Shown here: in pieces, positions 11,515 through 21,408 of the stretch
Position numbering within the stretch: position 1 is the stretch's first letter
Layout: each line of letters starts with the position of its first letter
From: Cocos nucifera
Taxonomy: Eukaryota > Streptophyta > Magnoliopsida > Arecales > Arecaceae
Assembly: GCA_006176705.1 (NCBI GenBank)
Contig: QRFJ01004178.1
Location: 124,001-188,000, forward strand
DNA: 64,000 nt
Direction: 5' to 3'
The notes under the pieces: generated by a model
The model's input: the letters and a program-made list of their open reading frames with translations, nothing else
The model's database searches: none
Told to the model about the DNA's origin: nothing
Position numbers and translations under genes: made by a program

Positions 11515-14390
11515 TGTTGAAAAATATATCCTAAAGTCAATCATCTAAGTGATAGATGATTGAAATTAATATATAAATTATCTAATAATAATAGTTATTT
11601 GGCTGGTTCATCATAAAAGTTCAATCTTTCTTAAATGAACTCCTAAATTATGATAAAGTCCTTAGAACCATATTTAATCGATAAAGAAGGATTTATCGAA
11701 TGATTTTTAAATTGTTCACGATCAAATGATAAGTTATTAATAAGGATGATAACTTATCAAGTATAGGTCGCTGTATGTCATATGCGTTGGTTGTTCTCAT
11801 AGTAAGTGATGTGAAGATACTGGTATGATATGCAGGTAAGATGTAGGAGTACATCTGTACTGAATGTGATCAATATAGTACTCTACCATCAAGAGTAGCT
11901 AGCTTAGGCCAATGGATATAAGTATCCCTCCGATCTGAGATCACCACGGTGACTTGCAAGCAACTCACTGTACTTTAGTGTTGGACTGTCTATATTTTTA
12001 ATATAGGTTCGAAAAATTTCTGAGTATAGTCAAGTACTTATGAAGTCGATTTATGAGTCAAGATAGGATTGACCACTCTTGATTAACTTCAGAAAGAGAA
12101 TGACCCACTGTATTTTAATTTAGTAACATTTAAGCCTAGGTAATCCTTGTAAGAAGTCACAGAATTTATAAAATTTTAAAATATAATAGAAATGACTTGT
12201 ATGAATGTTGACAGCTTACTCGAAGTCGTCTTGAGCATTATTAGTCAAAGAGATAAATTATATGGTAACCATAGGCTAGGGTTCTAAGAATATTGCTTTG
12301 CATACATTCAACCTATCCGAACGTCGGGTATCATTGCTAGATGGTTATTTCAATTGGTATAGAAATTAATTTCTATGCTACCAGCTTAGGTTCAAACCTA
12401 TGGGATCATATACATAAGAGGTTATAACCTTATCAGATGGTTAATTGATGATTGAGAATCGTTCTAAGGTCAAACTATCAATATGATTGATGTCTAACCT
12501 AATGCAAGTATTGCAGAAGGATCGATTAGCAATTAAATTATTAATTAGCTCTATTTGATTGATCAATTGGATTGAGATCAAGTCTAATTAAATTAGATTT
12601 AATTATAATTGATTTGAACTTAATTGAGTTAAGTTCAATTGATTTATTGGATAAGCCAATTGCAAAGAAGAACAAGTCCTTGTTGGACTAAGACTTGAAT
12701 GCACCTAATTCCAAATTAACTTGAGATTTAAATCAAATTTAAATATGGTTTAAACTTAACTTAATTGAGTTTCTAGTTGGACTAGGATCACCCATAATTA
12801 GGCTTACACTAATCCTATTTTAATTGGGTTCAAAATTATTTTGACCTAGTCAAATAGGAGTCCCAGTTGGACTGGGACTCTCTCAGTTTTCTTGCACCAA
12901 GATAGAAAAACCCATGCTATATTTTTTCCATTATTGGCATGAGATTTTTCATCCCAATGAGAGACCTTCCACACTCTATATTCTATTTTTTTGGAATTAT
13001 TTTTGACTTGGTCAAAGATGGCAATTAGTTTTGCATAGGATTCTATTTGATAGGGTCCTACTAATCTAAAAGACCTTTTCCCATCTTGTGCCAAATATTC
13101 TCCATGCCATCTTATTTTTTTGTTGCCCTTTTTTCCCTAGTGTGTGCGTGATACCTTGGTCTTTATGCAAAAAAAATAGGAGGGGCATCTAAGAGTTGGA
13201 CGCCCCCTAACTTCCATGTTTGACTAGGTCTTTTGACCTAGTCTTCCTATTATCATGGGATGCCTCCTATTCTTTTGTTATGGCATTAAAAAAATCTGGG
13301 TATTCCACGATAAAATCAGAGGAGAGAAAGGTGATTGGTGTGGGAGATTGAGGTGCCATATTCCTTTGAGAAAAGTCTTCATCTGGACATCAAATATTGA
13401 TGTCTTGAAGGGATAAAGGTAAGAGAAGATTGTCTTCTCTTGATTTTTCTTTTAAGTATTTTCTTTCTTACTCCTCTATGTATTTTTATGTGATAAAAAT
13501 ATGAGAGAGAGAGAGAGAGAGTGAGAGGGTGTGTGGATGAGTGCTCCAAGGTGTTGAGGTATGGTGACCTTTTTTGGATATGATTTGATCATGTCCTGAT
13601 GTGAGAAGAAGAAGAGAAGAAATATCTTCTCTTAGGATTTCTTTGAGAATCCTTCTTCTTTATTTATTTATAAAATTTTTTTATGAAAAAAATTAGAGAT
13701 TGTTAGATCTATAAACATGAAAAAATCTAGAAGAGAAGGTCTCCTCTTATCCTAACATAGATATGTTTTTAGGACATCAATCGTTGATGTCCTGAAAGAG
13801 AAGATTTATCTTCTCTTTAGGCTTTTCTCATATGTTTTTGTTTTTGATTTTTGGGAAATCCAAAGGTTGGACTTCTTCCTTATTCCTCCTTATGTTCTTC
13901 ATCTCTTGAAGTATCCAAGAGATCAGAAGAATATTTTTTAGATTAACCATGAGGAGAGATCCAGGAGAAGCTAGCACTTCGAGCAGATCTTTGTTCGATG
14001 AACCTTCGATCTGTGTTTGTAGCTTCGTGTAGATTATCTATAGAGGCTGGATGTGTGTGTGGCTTTGAGCAATAAAGAACTATAATGGAATCAACCATGG
14101 AGTTCTCGACCCATGCAAAGTTAAGAGATTTGATCTCTTCTCTCACCTAGATGCGATCTAGAGTTTAGATCTAGAATTGTTCTAAATTTAGGATATTGAT
14201 TTGATCAATACCAAAATATTTATTTTCAGATTTATATATGCATTATGACATATTATAGATCCTAGATGTAGGGTTTAGTAATTAGATTATATGCTATTAT
14301 AGATTAAATAGTTTAATCTACATCTTCCGCTGTAATTTATTTCAAAAAAGTTTTGAAATACAAGCATGAAATCCTGCATGTTTTCCATCA
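11515..14390 (+). repeat. Copia family B-like LTR (+), about 2.88 kb
   Basis: Begins TGTTGAAAAATATATCC directly after a polypurine tract and ends near 14390 with TTTTCCATCA. It is homologous with 50306-52799, for example in the shared block ATACTGGTATG and, near 11960, GACTTGCAAGCAACTCACTG, but is about 380 bp longer and clearly older or of another subfamily. A GA microsatellite sits at 13502-13524. It acts as a 3' LTR with no matching 5' LTR in view. Small open frames here are not conserved. Confidence 0.8.
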
Positions 14391-14433
14391 ATTCGAGAAG
14401 ACCAAGAATGAGCTTCTTCAACAATAAATCTAG

Positions 14434-14640
14434 ATGACCTACCAAGAGAACTTGGTGAAGGATGCTGAGGCCGAATCCATAGTTTTGAGGAAGAGATTGA
14501 GGAAAATGGAGGATGATTTTTGGAGATCCCAAAAATTACTTGGCAAGAGCTTGGTGGCAAGATGAGACCTCGAAGAGAAAGTGAATAATTTAAAGCACTC
14601 CCTTGTAATGGCTAGAGCTGGAAGTCCGAAGTTTGAGTAG
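14434..14640 (+). pseudogene. Short coiled-coil protein fragment, unrecognised
   Basis: A + frame of 68 codons starting at ATG 14434 and ending TAG 14638-14640, with one internal TGA near 14563. The product is highly charged with heptad-like spacing (VLRKRLRKMEDDFWRSQKLL, later DLEEKVNNLKHSLVMA), as in a coiled coil. It has no domain I can name. Its position ahead of the tandem repeats suggests the C-terminal end of a retrotransposon-carried open frame, but a captured or unrelated fragment is possible. Confidence 0.4.
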
Positions 14641-14879
14641 GACTTCATTCCTATTTTCTTTCCTCTCTTTTTTTTAATAATCGATCCTCAAGACCATTTG
14701 TAATGAACTTTATTTTAATGAAATGACACTTTTGATCATCCTTCACTATCTTGCTTCAATTTAGTATTTGTAGAACTCGTAATTTTTGTATTCTCTGATG
14801 TTAGTATTATCTAGAGACGATGATCCCGGTCTAATATTTTGTAGGCCTATCCCCCTTGTTAATGAACAAGGATCTTTAA

Positions 14880-15740
14880 ATCTGGTTTAAAAATTAGTAC
14901 TTCTCCTAGTTTAACAACCGAGGGCTTTCATGTTCTTCGTAAAATCTTCTCCCACATCAGGACGAGGTCCTGCTCCATTTCATGACATGGCTGACTTTTA
15001 CTCTTATTAAGATGAGGTTCATCTCCTATTCCTAACAAGATTGCTGAGGCACAAAAGGGCCATTGAGAGGGTCCCTCCCTGTTACCTCCTGTTTAAGAAT
15101 CAAAGGCTTTCAATCCTTTGTGAGGATCTTCAGCCATATTAAGATGAGGTCTATCTCCTGTTCATAATGTGATTAGCTTTTATCCTTATTAGGACAAGAT
15201 CTACCTCCTATTTCTAATAAGATTGTCAGAGCATAAAAGAGCCATTGAGAGAGCCTCTCTTCATTATCTCTTGTTTAATAATTGGAGGTCTTTAATCCCT
15301 CATAAGAATCTTCGCTCATGTCAGGATGAGATCCACCTTCTGCTCCTAATATGGTTGGATTTTATCCTTATTAGGATGGGATCTACCCTGTTCCTAACAA
15401 GATTATCTAGACATAAAAGGATCATTGAAAGGGCCTCTCTTCATTATCTCTTGTTTAAGAATCAGAGGTCTTCAATTCCTCATAAGGATCTTCGACCACG
15501 TTAGGATGAGATCCACCTCCTATTCCTAACGTGGTTGGCTTTTATCCTTATTAGGATGAGGTCTACCTCCTATTTCTAATAAGATTATTAGGGTACAAAA
15601 GGGCTATTGAGAGGGCCTCTTCCCATTACCTCATGTTTAAGAACTGAAGGTCTTTAATCCCTCATAAGAATTTTTGCCCATATCAGGATGAGGTCCACGT
15701 CCTGTTCCTGACGTGGTTTGCTTTTATTCTTATTAGGATG
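14880..15740 (+). repeat. Tandem array, period about 182 bp (left part)
   Basis: Units recur with equivalent points at about 15020, 15202, 15374, 15556 and 15738 (spacings 182, 172, 182, 182). Each unit carries TTATTAGGATGAG(G/A)TCTACC, then CTAATAAGATT, then AAAGGGCCATTGAGAGGGCC, then CTCATAAGGATCTTCG, plus an internal half-repeat GTCCACCTCCTGTTCC. The array is diverged and has no long open frame. It continues at 23024. Confidence 0.85.
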
Positions 15741-16327
15741 TGATAGGAATGCGATGCTGTCGTTAAGACACCGTGTTTATCAGTTTAATCCGACTTCTTA
15801 AAATCATTGAAAATGTATAGATAGTAGTGAGTCGGGTCGAATCCACAGGGAAGGTAGTATTTTAGATTTGAAATCTTTAATTTTTGAAAAGAAAAGAAGA
15901 AAAGGATTTGAGTTTTCAGAATCAAAAGTGAAGTCAAAAAATAAAATAAAAAAAAGTAAAAATTAAAAGATGCAGGAATTTAAACTTGGTACTAAGATCT
16001 ACTAGTTAGATCTTAGCATCTACTTGCAAGGCAATAATTTAAAGTGCAAAAATTAAATTGCAATAAAAATAAAAAGCAAGAAATTAAAGTATAAAAATAA
16101 AATTTTTATTAATTAAAATTTCAAAATTTAAATACATAAAATTTAAAAAGAATAAAATAGCCTGATCTCTGATCTTGGATCGGCATTGGCAGAAAGATGG
16201 TGTAGAAGCTCGGCTCTTCTTCTCGGCACCCGTTGCTTCGAAGCAGCCTTTAACCCATAGCCTGGCTTCGCCCTATACCAAAGCTTCACCTTGATCGGAG
16301 ATGTTGATTTTTGATGGCCTGGGGTCC

Positions 16328-16338
16328 TTTTTATAGAG
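16328..16338 (-). promoter_or_regulatory. TATA box of the Athila A1 LTR
   Basis: Element-sense CTCTATAAAAAGGACCC. The same box occurs in the other Athila LTRs at 21996-22006, 38952-38962, 48429-48439 and 57898-57908, always downstream (in element sense) of the GC-rich motif island. It probably positions RNA polymerase II for the genomic transcript. Confidence 0.7.
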
Positions 16339-16488
16339 CTAGGAGGGCTGGATATTTTTTTCTAAAGGCAATATGGGACTAATGCCTTTGTAATCATCAA
16401 AATATAAATAAATTTGGATAAAATTTGAATCAAAATAGCTTCTGATATGACTCTGATAAATCTGATAAAATCCAGCCATTCAATAGGA

Positions 16489-16829
16489 ATCCAACGGTCC
16501 AAAAATCATCAAAATCGGATGCAGATAAGCTCAGATCGGGTCGGATTAAATTCTGGCCGTTGGATCGCGCTTGATCGAGGAAATCTGGCCGCAAATCGCG
16601 CTTCGGGAGTCTTGATCACCGCCGGCAGCATTCTGGACCGTCGGATCATCGCCTGGATCGAGCGCTGCCGTCCGATGGTGATCCGCGTGATGTTTGTATC
16701 TGAATAAAATTCGGAAGCAACCACAGCCGTCCGATCCTGACCGCAAACAACCACATCCGTCCGATCGCGCAATAACTGTTCCCATGGACCGCGTGGACCG
16801 GCCGCACCGCACACCGCAACCAATCAGCG
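16489..16829 (-). promoter_or_regulatory. Array of CCGTCCGATC-like words upstream of the Athila TATA box
   Basis: Copies at 16489-16500 (inverted), 16555-16569, 16636-16647, 16667-16678, 16726-16737 and 16755-16769, followed by CCAATCAGCGCC at 16818-16829. In element sense they lie about 150-430 bp upstream of the TATA box. The island recurs in the other Athila LTRs. A role as transcription factor sites is inference. Confidence 0.5.
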
Positions 16830-17359
16830 CCGCTGTTGTCGGACGAAAAGACTAAATTACCCTTGTGAGCCGCGATAAATTTCTGTAGACCCTTAAGGGG
16901 TCTAGGTCCACCACGTGGCAATCTCTGATTCGCCGGAATTTGCTGAGCTGGCGGTCCACGCCTAGATCGTGGACCGGCTGATGGCTTCAATGGCTGAGTC
17001 GGCTTGATGGCTTGGCTTGGCTTGGTGGCTCGGCTTTGCGGAGCCGGCTGAGCCGTTTTCTTTTTTTATTTAATTTTTATTTATTTTATATTTTTAAAAA
17101 TTCATATCTTTTTCATTTTAGCTCCGTTTTACTTGAAATTTATTTCGTTGTGATCAAAAAAATGAGCTCTTTCTATTGATAATAAAATTTTATTTTTTAA
17201 TTTTTATTAATTTTTTTATTATTTTTTAATTAATTTTTTAATTAATAAAAATATGAATTTTTCAAAAATTATATATAAATTGATTAATTAATTCTTAAAA
17301 ATTAATATAAATTAATTAATAAATTAATACTTTTATTGATGAATTTATGATGCTTATCA

Positions 17360-17737
17360 CACCCCCCAACTTAAGCTTTGCTCGTCCTCGAGTAAAGAAA
17401 GAATTTAGTTTTAAATACCTTTTAACTTTAGAGTTTCGAATTTTACCTAAGCAATTTTCAAAATGGCCATTGATATTCAGTAGAGCTTAAATGAGATATA
17501 TCATTGGGGTATTAATACTTATCAATAGAAAAATTAAGTAAAGAACATTAAATTTTTCAGAACTTTTTCTAAATTATTCCACTTTTATCTCTGATTTGTC
17601 TAAACTTTCATATAGGCAGGTGTATTGCTACTTCCATCCTTCATTTATTAATTTTTATTTTCACATTGCCCACTTTTTGATGCGAATATCATTGCTTACT
17701 TAGGCAACGGGACCCGGTTACTCGGTGGGAAACCAAT

Positions 17738-17783
<46 letters not shown>

Positions 17784-18650
17784 GTTGTACCACTATTGAG
17801 TGTCTTAACTCCTTAAGCTTTCTATTTGATCCATGTAGCGAGTCTTGGGCCAATGACTCCCAAACCAGTTGGCTTTAGGGCACTAGGTATAGAATACCCC
17901 TCGGGCTTACTAGCTCGAATCAAATAGGCTACGAGTTAAGACTAGCTTTACAACGAGCTTCTTTGCCCTTCCCACCTTTTGACGCGAAACTCAATGCTTG
18001 CTTAGGCAAAGAGGCCCGGTTACTCAGTGAGAAGTACTTGGAAACTATTTTATTAAAATAAATTTTTATATGAAGAAACGTATAGTTACCCTACACAAGC
18101 CTATAAAAAGTAGACTTTTCTTTGATGCTAGTAGAAATAATTAGAAATGCTCCAAAAAAAATTTTTTTATGTTCTAGACTTAACTCTTTATTGAATTTTC
18201 TTAATACTTGATTCCTCAATATCTCATAGATTCTCTAATCTGTGCATCAATTTTTTTTTTTTTAAAATGCTTAGTTTAATTCGATTCTTAAGCATAATCA
18301 GGTATCTAAATACTAAATACTAACTTTTTCGAGGACTTAAAATTTTAAAATTTTTATTTTTCTCTCCCCCCAACTTAATCGACATTGTCCTCAATGGAGA
18401 AGAAGAAAAAATAAAGGATGTAATAAAAAAATGGAAGAATACACCTATATATTATTTATTTATTTATTTATTTATTTTATTTTATTTTTTTTGGTCCAGC
18501 ACATGCCTTTACAAATTTGAGCTCTCCCTCCAACTTATTCAAATTATCCTAAAAAGAAAATAAAAAGATAAATTAGATAAAAACTAAATATTGGGTTGCC
18601 TCCCAACAAGCGCTAAGTTTACCGTCTTCAGCCAGACACAATGTAGCTCA
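17360..18650 (-). other. A1 3' non-coding region with polypurine tract, T-run, direct repeats and hairpin
   Basis: Directly inside the LTR is a polypurine tract (element-sense AAGTTGGGGGGTG, about 17360-17373), followed by a block shared with A2 and A4 to about 17411. The region also holds 42 T on the + strand (17739-17780), a direct repeat of about 65 bp (17666-17730 and 17968-18032), and between them an inverted repeat. At 18595-18612 lies GTTGCCTCCCAACAAGCGC, the word found just past integrase in A2. No open frame is credible. Confidence 0.7.
17666..18032. repeat. Direct repeats bracketing an inverted repeat (A1)
   Basis: Two copies of a roughly 65 bp block (key words GCCCACTTTTTGATGCGAA and CCCGGTTACTC) at 17666-17730 and 17968-18032. 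Between them, 17802-17811 pairs exactly with 17933-17942 (10 bp) and 17822-17830 with 17919-17927 (9 bp). The same layout is seen in A4. Confidence 0.75.
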
Positions 18651-20002
18651 CTATCCTGTGTCGAATATTGGATTGACAAATTCCAATGGTTTTGGATTGC
18701 CAATCTCAGAAAGTTGATTTATAATCCCATTATTGATATAATCTTTGTTAATTTTAGGGATATAATTTATGATTCCATTCTCAGACCCATGTTTATTAAG
18801 AATTACTCCTATTTGTTCTTCTAAAATGCTCATGAATGGAGTTTTAGGAGTTAAGTTTGATTCAATGGGTGCTGGAATGGTGACTAAAGGCGGTTTTAAT
18901 TCTGGAGGTAAATTAATGTGATCCTGCTTAAACAACTCCATTGACATTTCATTACATGCCTTTTGATTTTTATAAGAAGAACCAGCTTCTAGGGTTGAAG
19001 GGAATAGGACATTAGGTTTATAAGTCTCGGGTAAATCATCTATTCTCTTTTTTCCTATTTCTATCTCATTTAAACTGGAACTAGCATCAGTACTAATTCC
19101 TGGCTTGGGTTCTTCTATGTGGTTAGTCTCAGTACTAACCAGTTCCTCTAAATTTTTCATTTTGGCTAGCATCAGTACTAGCCTCTCTCACCTGGTCTTG
19201 GTATGGGTCCATAAGAATCCTATAGCTTTTAAGTTCAGGAATTACTTTGGTATTCTCAAATTGGAGATTCTTAGATGAAACATTAGATTGATAATTTAAT
19301 CCAGGTGGTTGGTGGTCATTAGGTGGGTTATTTGAAATTGGTAGGTTCGGTAGTTGATCTAGTTCTCTCCTCATGTTAGACTCAACTAATTATCCTATTT
19401 GAGCTTCTAGTCTGGCGATAGATTGCTGTTGAGTTAGAATTAATTGTTGAAGTTGGTTAAATCTATCATCAGCTAGATTGGTCTGTTGAGGAGGTGGGTA
19501 TGAAGGCTGATTATAATATGATGGCTGGTTAAACTGACTAGGCTGACCATTATTATAGGCATAATTTTGATAATTTTGCTCAAGTGAAATTTGGGTCTGA
19601 GCCTGAGTCTGTTGGGATGTCCAAGAAAAATTAAAGTTACTCCAATCTGAATTATATGAATTTGAAAATGGGATCATTAATCAATTTGGAGTATCCTTGA
19701 GTAGCTTGAACTTGTTCTTGGATAAAATATGGAAACTGTGCAGTCATAGGATATTCACTTACATGATGGGTTGGACTAGCACAGATTGAATAATTCTCCT
19801 GATAATTAGAAGATGATGTGAATTGTGCAGGAGATTGTTGACCTAGGGTTAGGAGTTGATCTATTTTCTGAGCAAGAAGGTCAACTTTATCTAATTTTTG
19901 GACTATTAGGTTCATATTAGCCATTTGATTATTATGTTTAATGTGAATCAACCATTCAATTAAGTTCAACTAAATCAGAAAAAGTGATTTCCTACCATGC
20001 AT
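18651..20002 (-). pseudogene. Athila gag with unusual C-terminal tail (A1)
   Basis: Starts at 20002 (MHGRKS, as in A2) but soon has a stop, and lacks the capsid core that A2 and A4 keep: it jumps from the N-terminal segment to LDKVDLLAQKIDQLL. A zinc knuckle near 19760-19800 reads ICASPTHHVSEYP, with two of its cysteines changed to Tyr. Then follow a Gln/Asn/Pro/Tyr-rich stretch (19390-19677), one stop near 19385, and a frameshift near 19155. The last open frame (18651-19172, 173 codons) starts like A2's gag end (DDLPETYKP, MELFKQDHINLP) but continues into about 86 residues unlike A2's protease. A full Gag would form the particle; this copy cannot. Confidence 0.8.
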
Positions 20003-21205
20003 GTATTAGTGTAACCCTAATGTATGGTTTAAAAATTTTTAGAATATTTTTTTTATTTTTATTATTATTATTATTTTATTATATTAAAAATTAATTTTTT
20101 TAATTATTTTTATTTATTAATTTTAATTTAATTTAATTTAATTTAATTATTAATTTTTAGTTAGTTTAATTTTTATTTTATTTTATTTTATTTTATTTTT
20201 AGAGGAGTAAGAAAAAGAAAGAAAGAAGAGTTCTAAAGAAGAGGTCCTAAGGAGTCCTAGAACTAAGAAGAAGAGAGAAGAATTAAGTTTAATTAGGTTT
20301 GATGTTGGTTAGCAATCAAGTTGGTCAATCAATCCTGACTAAGGGTTATCCTAGATCTAGACAGCTCCTAACTGCCAAGGTCACCTTCAAGCCCTCCAAG
20401 TGTAGGATTAGCCAATCAACTAGCCAGGTAAGTGTAAGGTTCGGTGGGAGTCCCCCCGTTGCTTGCCTTAGACACCAATTGTGCTTGGCCAGGTAAGCGA
20501 ACGGAACCAATTAGAAACCACCTTCCTTCGGGCGCAGTCGTCCCTGAACCACTTTCCTAGACACCAGTCAAATTGACTTATCCTAACCCAGGTTCAACTC
20601 TTAGGATTCCTTATCCTATTGAGCTCGAGTTCCTAGGGTTGATGTCTAATTGATTTTAAAATTAAAGGCTTAGGTCAATGCAGGATGTTGGTTGGTTGTT
20701 TGTGGGCTAAGGAAGGGTGATCAAATCCCCACCTTATCTTGTTTAATTGGGTTGTGCCCTTAATTTGATTTAATATGATATGCAAAAAAAAAATTCAATC
20801 AAAGGGTTCTATGCAATTTAAACTAGATGCATGTAACTAATTGTATTCTGAAAGGCTTACCTTGCCTCCAGCAATCACCAAAAAAAATAAAAATAAAAAT
20901 AAAGATAAAAATAAAACTAATATGATGCATGCTCTAAGCAGTTAAGATTTCTAATCTTATCATGAGATTTTTTAATTAGATTTAAATGAATATTTTTTAA
21001 ATTAATTTAAAAATAAAATAAATAAATAAATAAAATAAAAAGAAAAGAGAACTAGGGTTAGGATTGATCTCACCAGGCAAAACTTCTGATTCTTTTTATT
21101 CTTTTTTTTTTCCTACAAAATAATAAAAAAAATTAGTAAGAAAATAAAAATTTTATTTATAATTTATTTATAGAAAAATCAAAGAGATCAAAAATTTAAT
21201 ATCCG
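19970..21205 (-). other. A1 leader between primer site and gag
   Basis: About 1.2 kb, AT-rich at both ends (20040-20200, 20880-21060), with a GC-richer centre that carries the two-unit leader module (20424-20576). No open frame is shared with other copies, so the small frame at 20299-20496 is rejected. Confidence 0.7.
20424..20576 (-). promoter_or_regulatory. Two-unit leader module (A1 copy)
   Basis: On the + strand two units each start CCAGGTAAG (20424, 20489) and end CTTAGACACCA or CCTAGACACCA (about 20466-20477 and 20566-20576). The same series occurs in A2, A3, A4 and in both family B copia leaders. Function unknown; a packaging, dimerisation or translation signal would fit the position. 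Confidence 0.7.
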
Positions 21206-21210
21206 TGCCT

Positions 21211-21408
21211 TCCCCGGCAACGGCGCCAAAAACTTGATGCGTTTGCCGAAATTATTTTTAATAAATCAAAGAAATCAAAATCAAAAATCAAAAATCTTCC
21301 CCGGCAACGGCGCCAAAAACTTGGTGCGTTTGCCGAAATTATTTTTAATAAATCAAAGAAATCAAAATCAAAAATCAAAAACCTTCCCCGGCAACGGTGC
21401 CAAAAACT
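21211..21408 (-). repeat. Triplicated tRNA-Asp primer binding site (A1)
   Basis: The 18-base tRNA-Asp 3'-end sequence TCCCCGGCAACGGCGCCA on + occurs at 21211-21228 and 21298-21315, and with one change at 21385-21402, exactly 87 bp apart. Only the third is next to the LTR. The spacer between sites (GTTTGCCGAAATTATTTTT and following) is also duplicated. Confidence 0.92.

Larger units (their letters stand above)
14391..15740 (+). mobile_element. Tat-like element tail, left part
   Basis: Sequence after the copia LTR that is not LTR-like: a short coiled-coil reading frame (14434-14640), an AT-rich spacer with TTGTAATGAACTTTATTTTAATG, then a tandem repeat array. Tandem repeats downstream of the coding region are known in Tat/Ogre elements, so this could belong to the same Tat element as 1-2032. 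That link is inference. It is interrupted at 15741 by Athila A1 and resumes at 23024. Confidence 0.5.
15741..17359 (-). repeat. Athila A1 LTR, left copy (3' LTR)
   Basis: 1619 bp. Most of it is AT-rich, but 16490-17050 is a GC-rich island with repeated CCGTCCGATC-like words. Open frames across this island (16509-16990, both strands) are a by-product of base composition, not genes. Confidence 0.93.

Noticed and set aside
13502..13524. GA microsatellite as a regulatory GAGA element
   Set aside because: Absent from the equivalent position of the other family B LTRs; most likely simple slippage.
14880..15740. CRISPR-like array
   Set aside because: Units are long (about 182 bp), adjoin without unique spacers, and diverge gradually; this is a eukaryotic tandem repeat.
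16509..16990. Arg/Ser/Gly-rich open frames on both strands in the Athila LTR (repeated at 22213-22588)
   Set aside because: They lie in the GC-rich promoter island, exist in several frames at once, resemble no protein, and their conservation is explained by LTR identity.
20299..20496. Small conserved protein in the Athila leader (also 62512-62772)
   Set aside because: The DNA is conserved in all leaders, but the frames shift between copies and A2 lacks the frame; conservation fits an RNA element better.
21211..21402. tRNA-Asp gene or tRNA fragments
   Set aside because: Only the 18-base 3' end is present, next to an LTR; no anticodon arm or other tRNA parts. These are primer binding sites.
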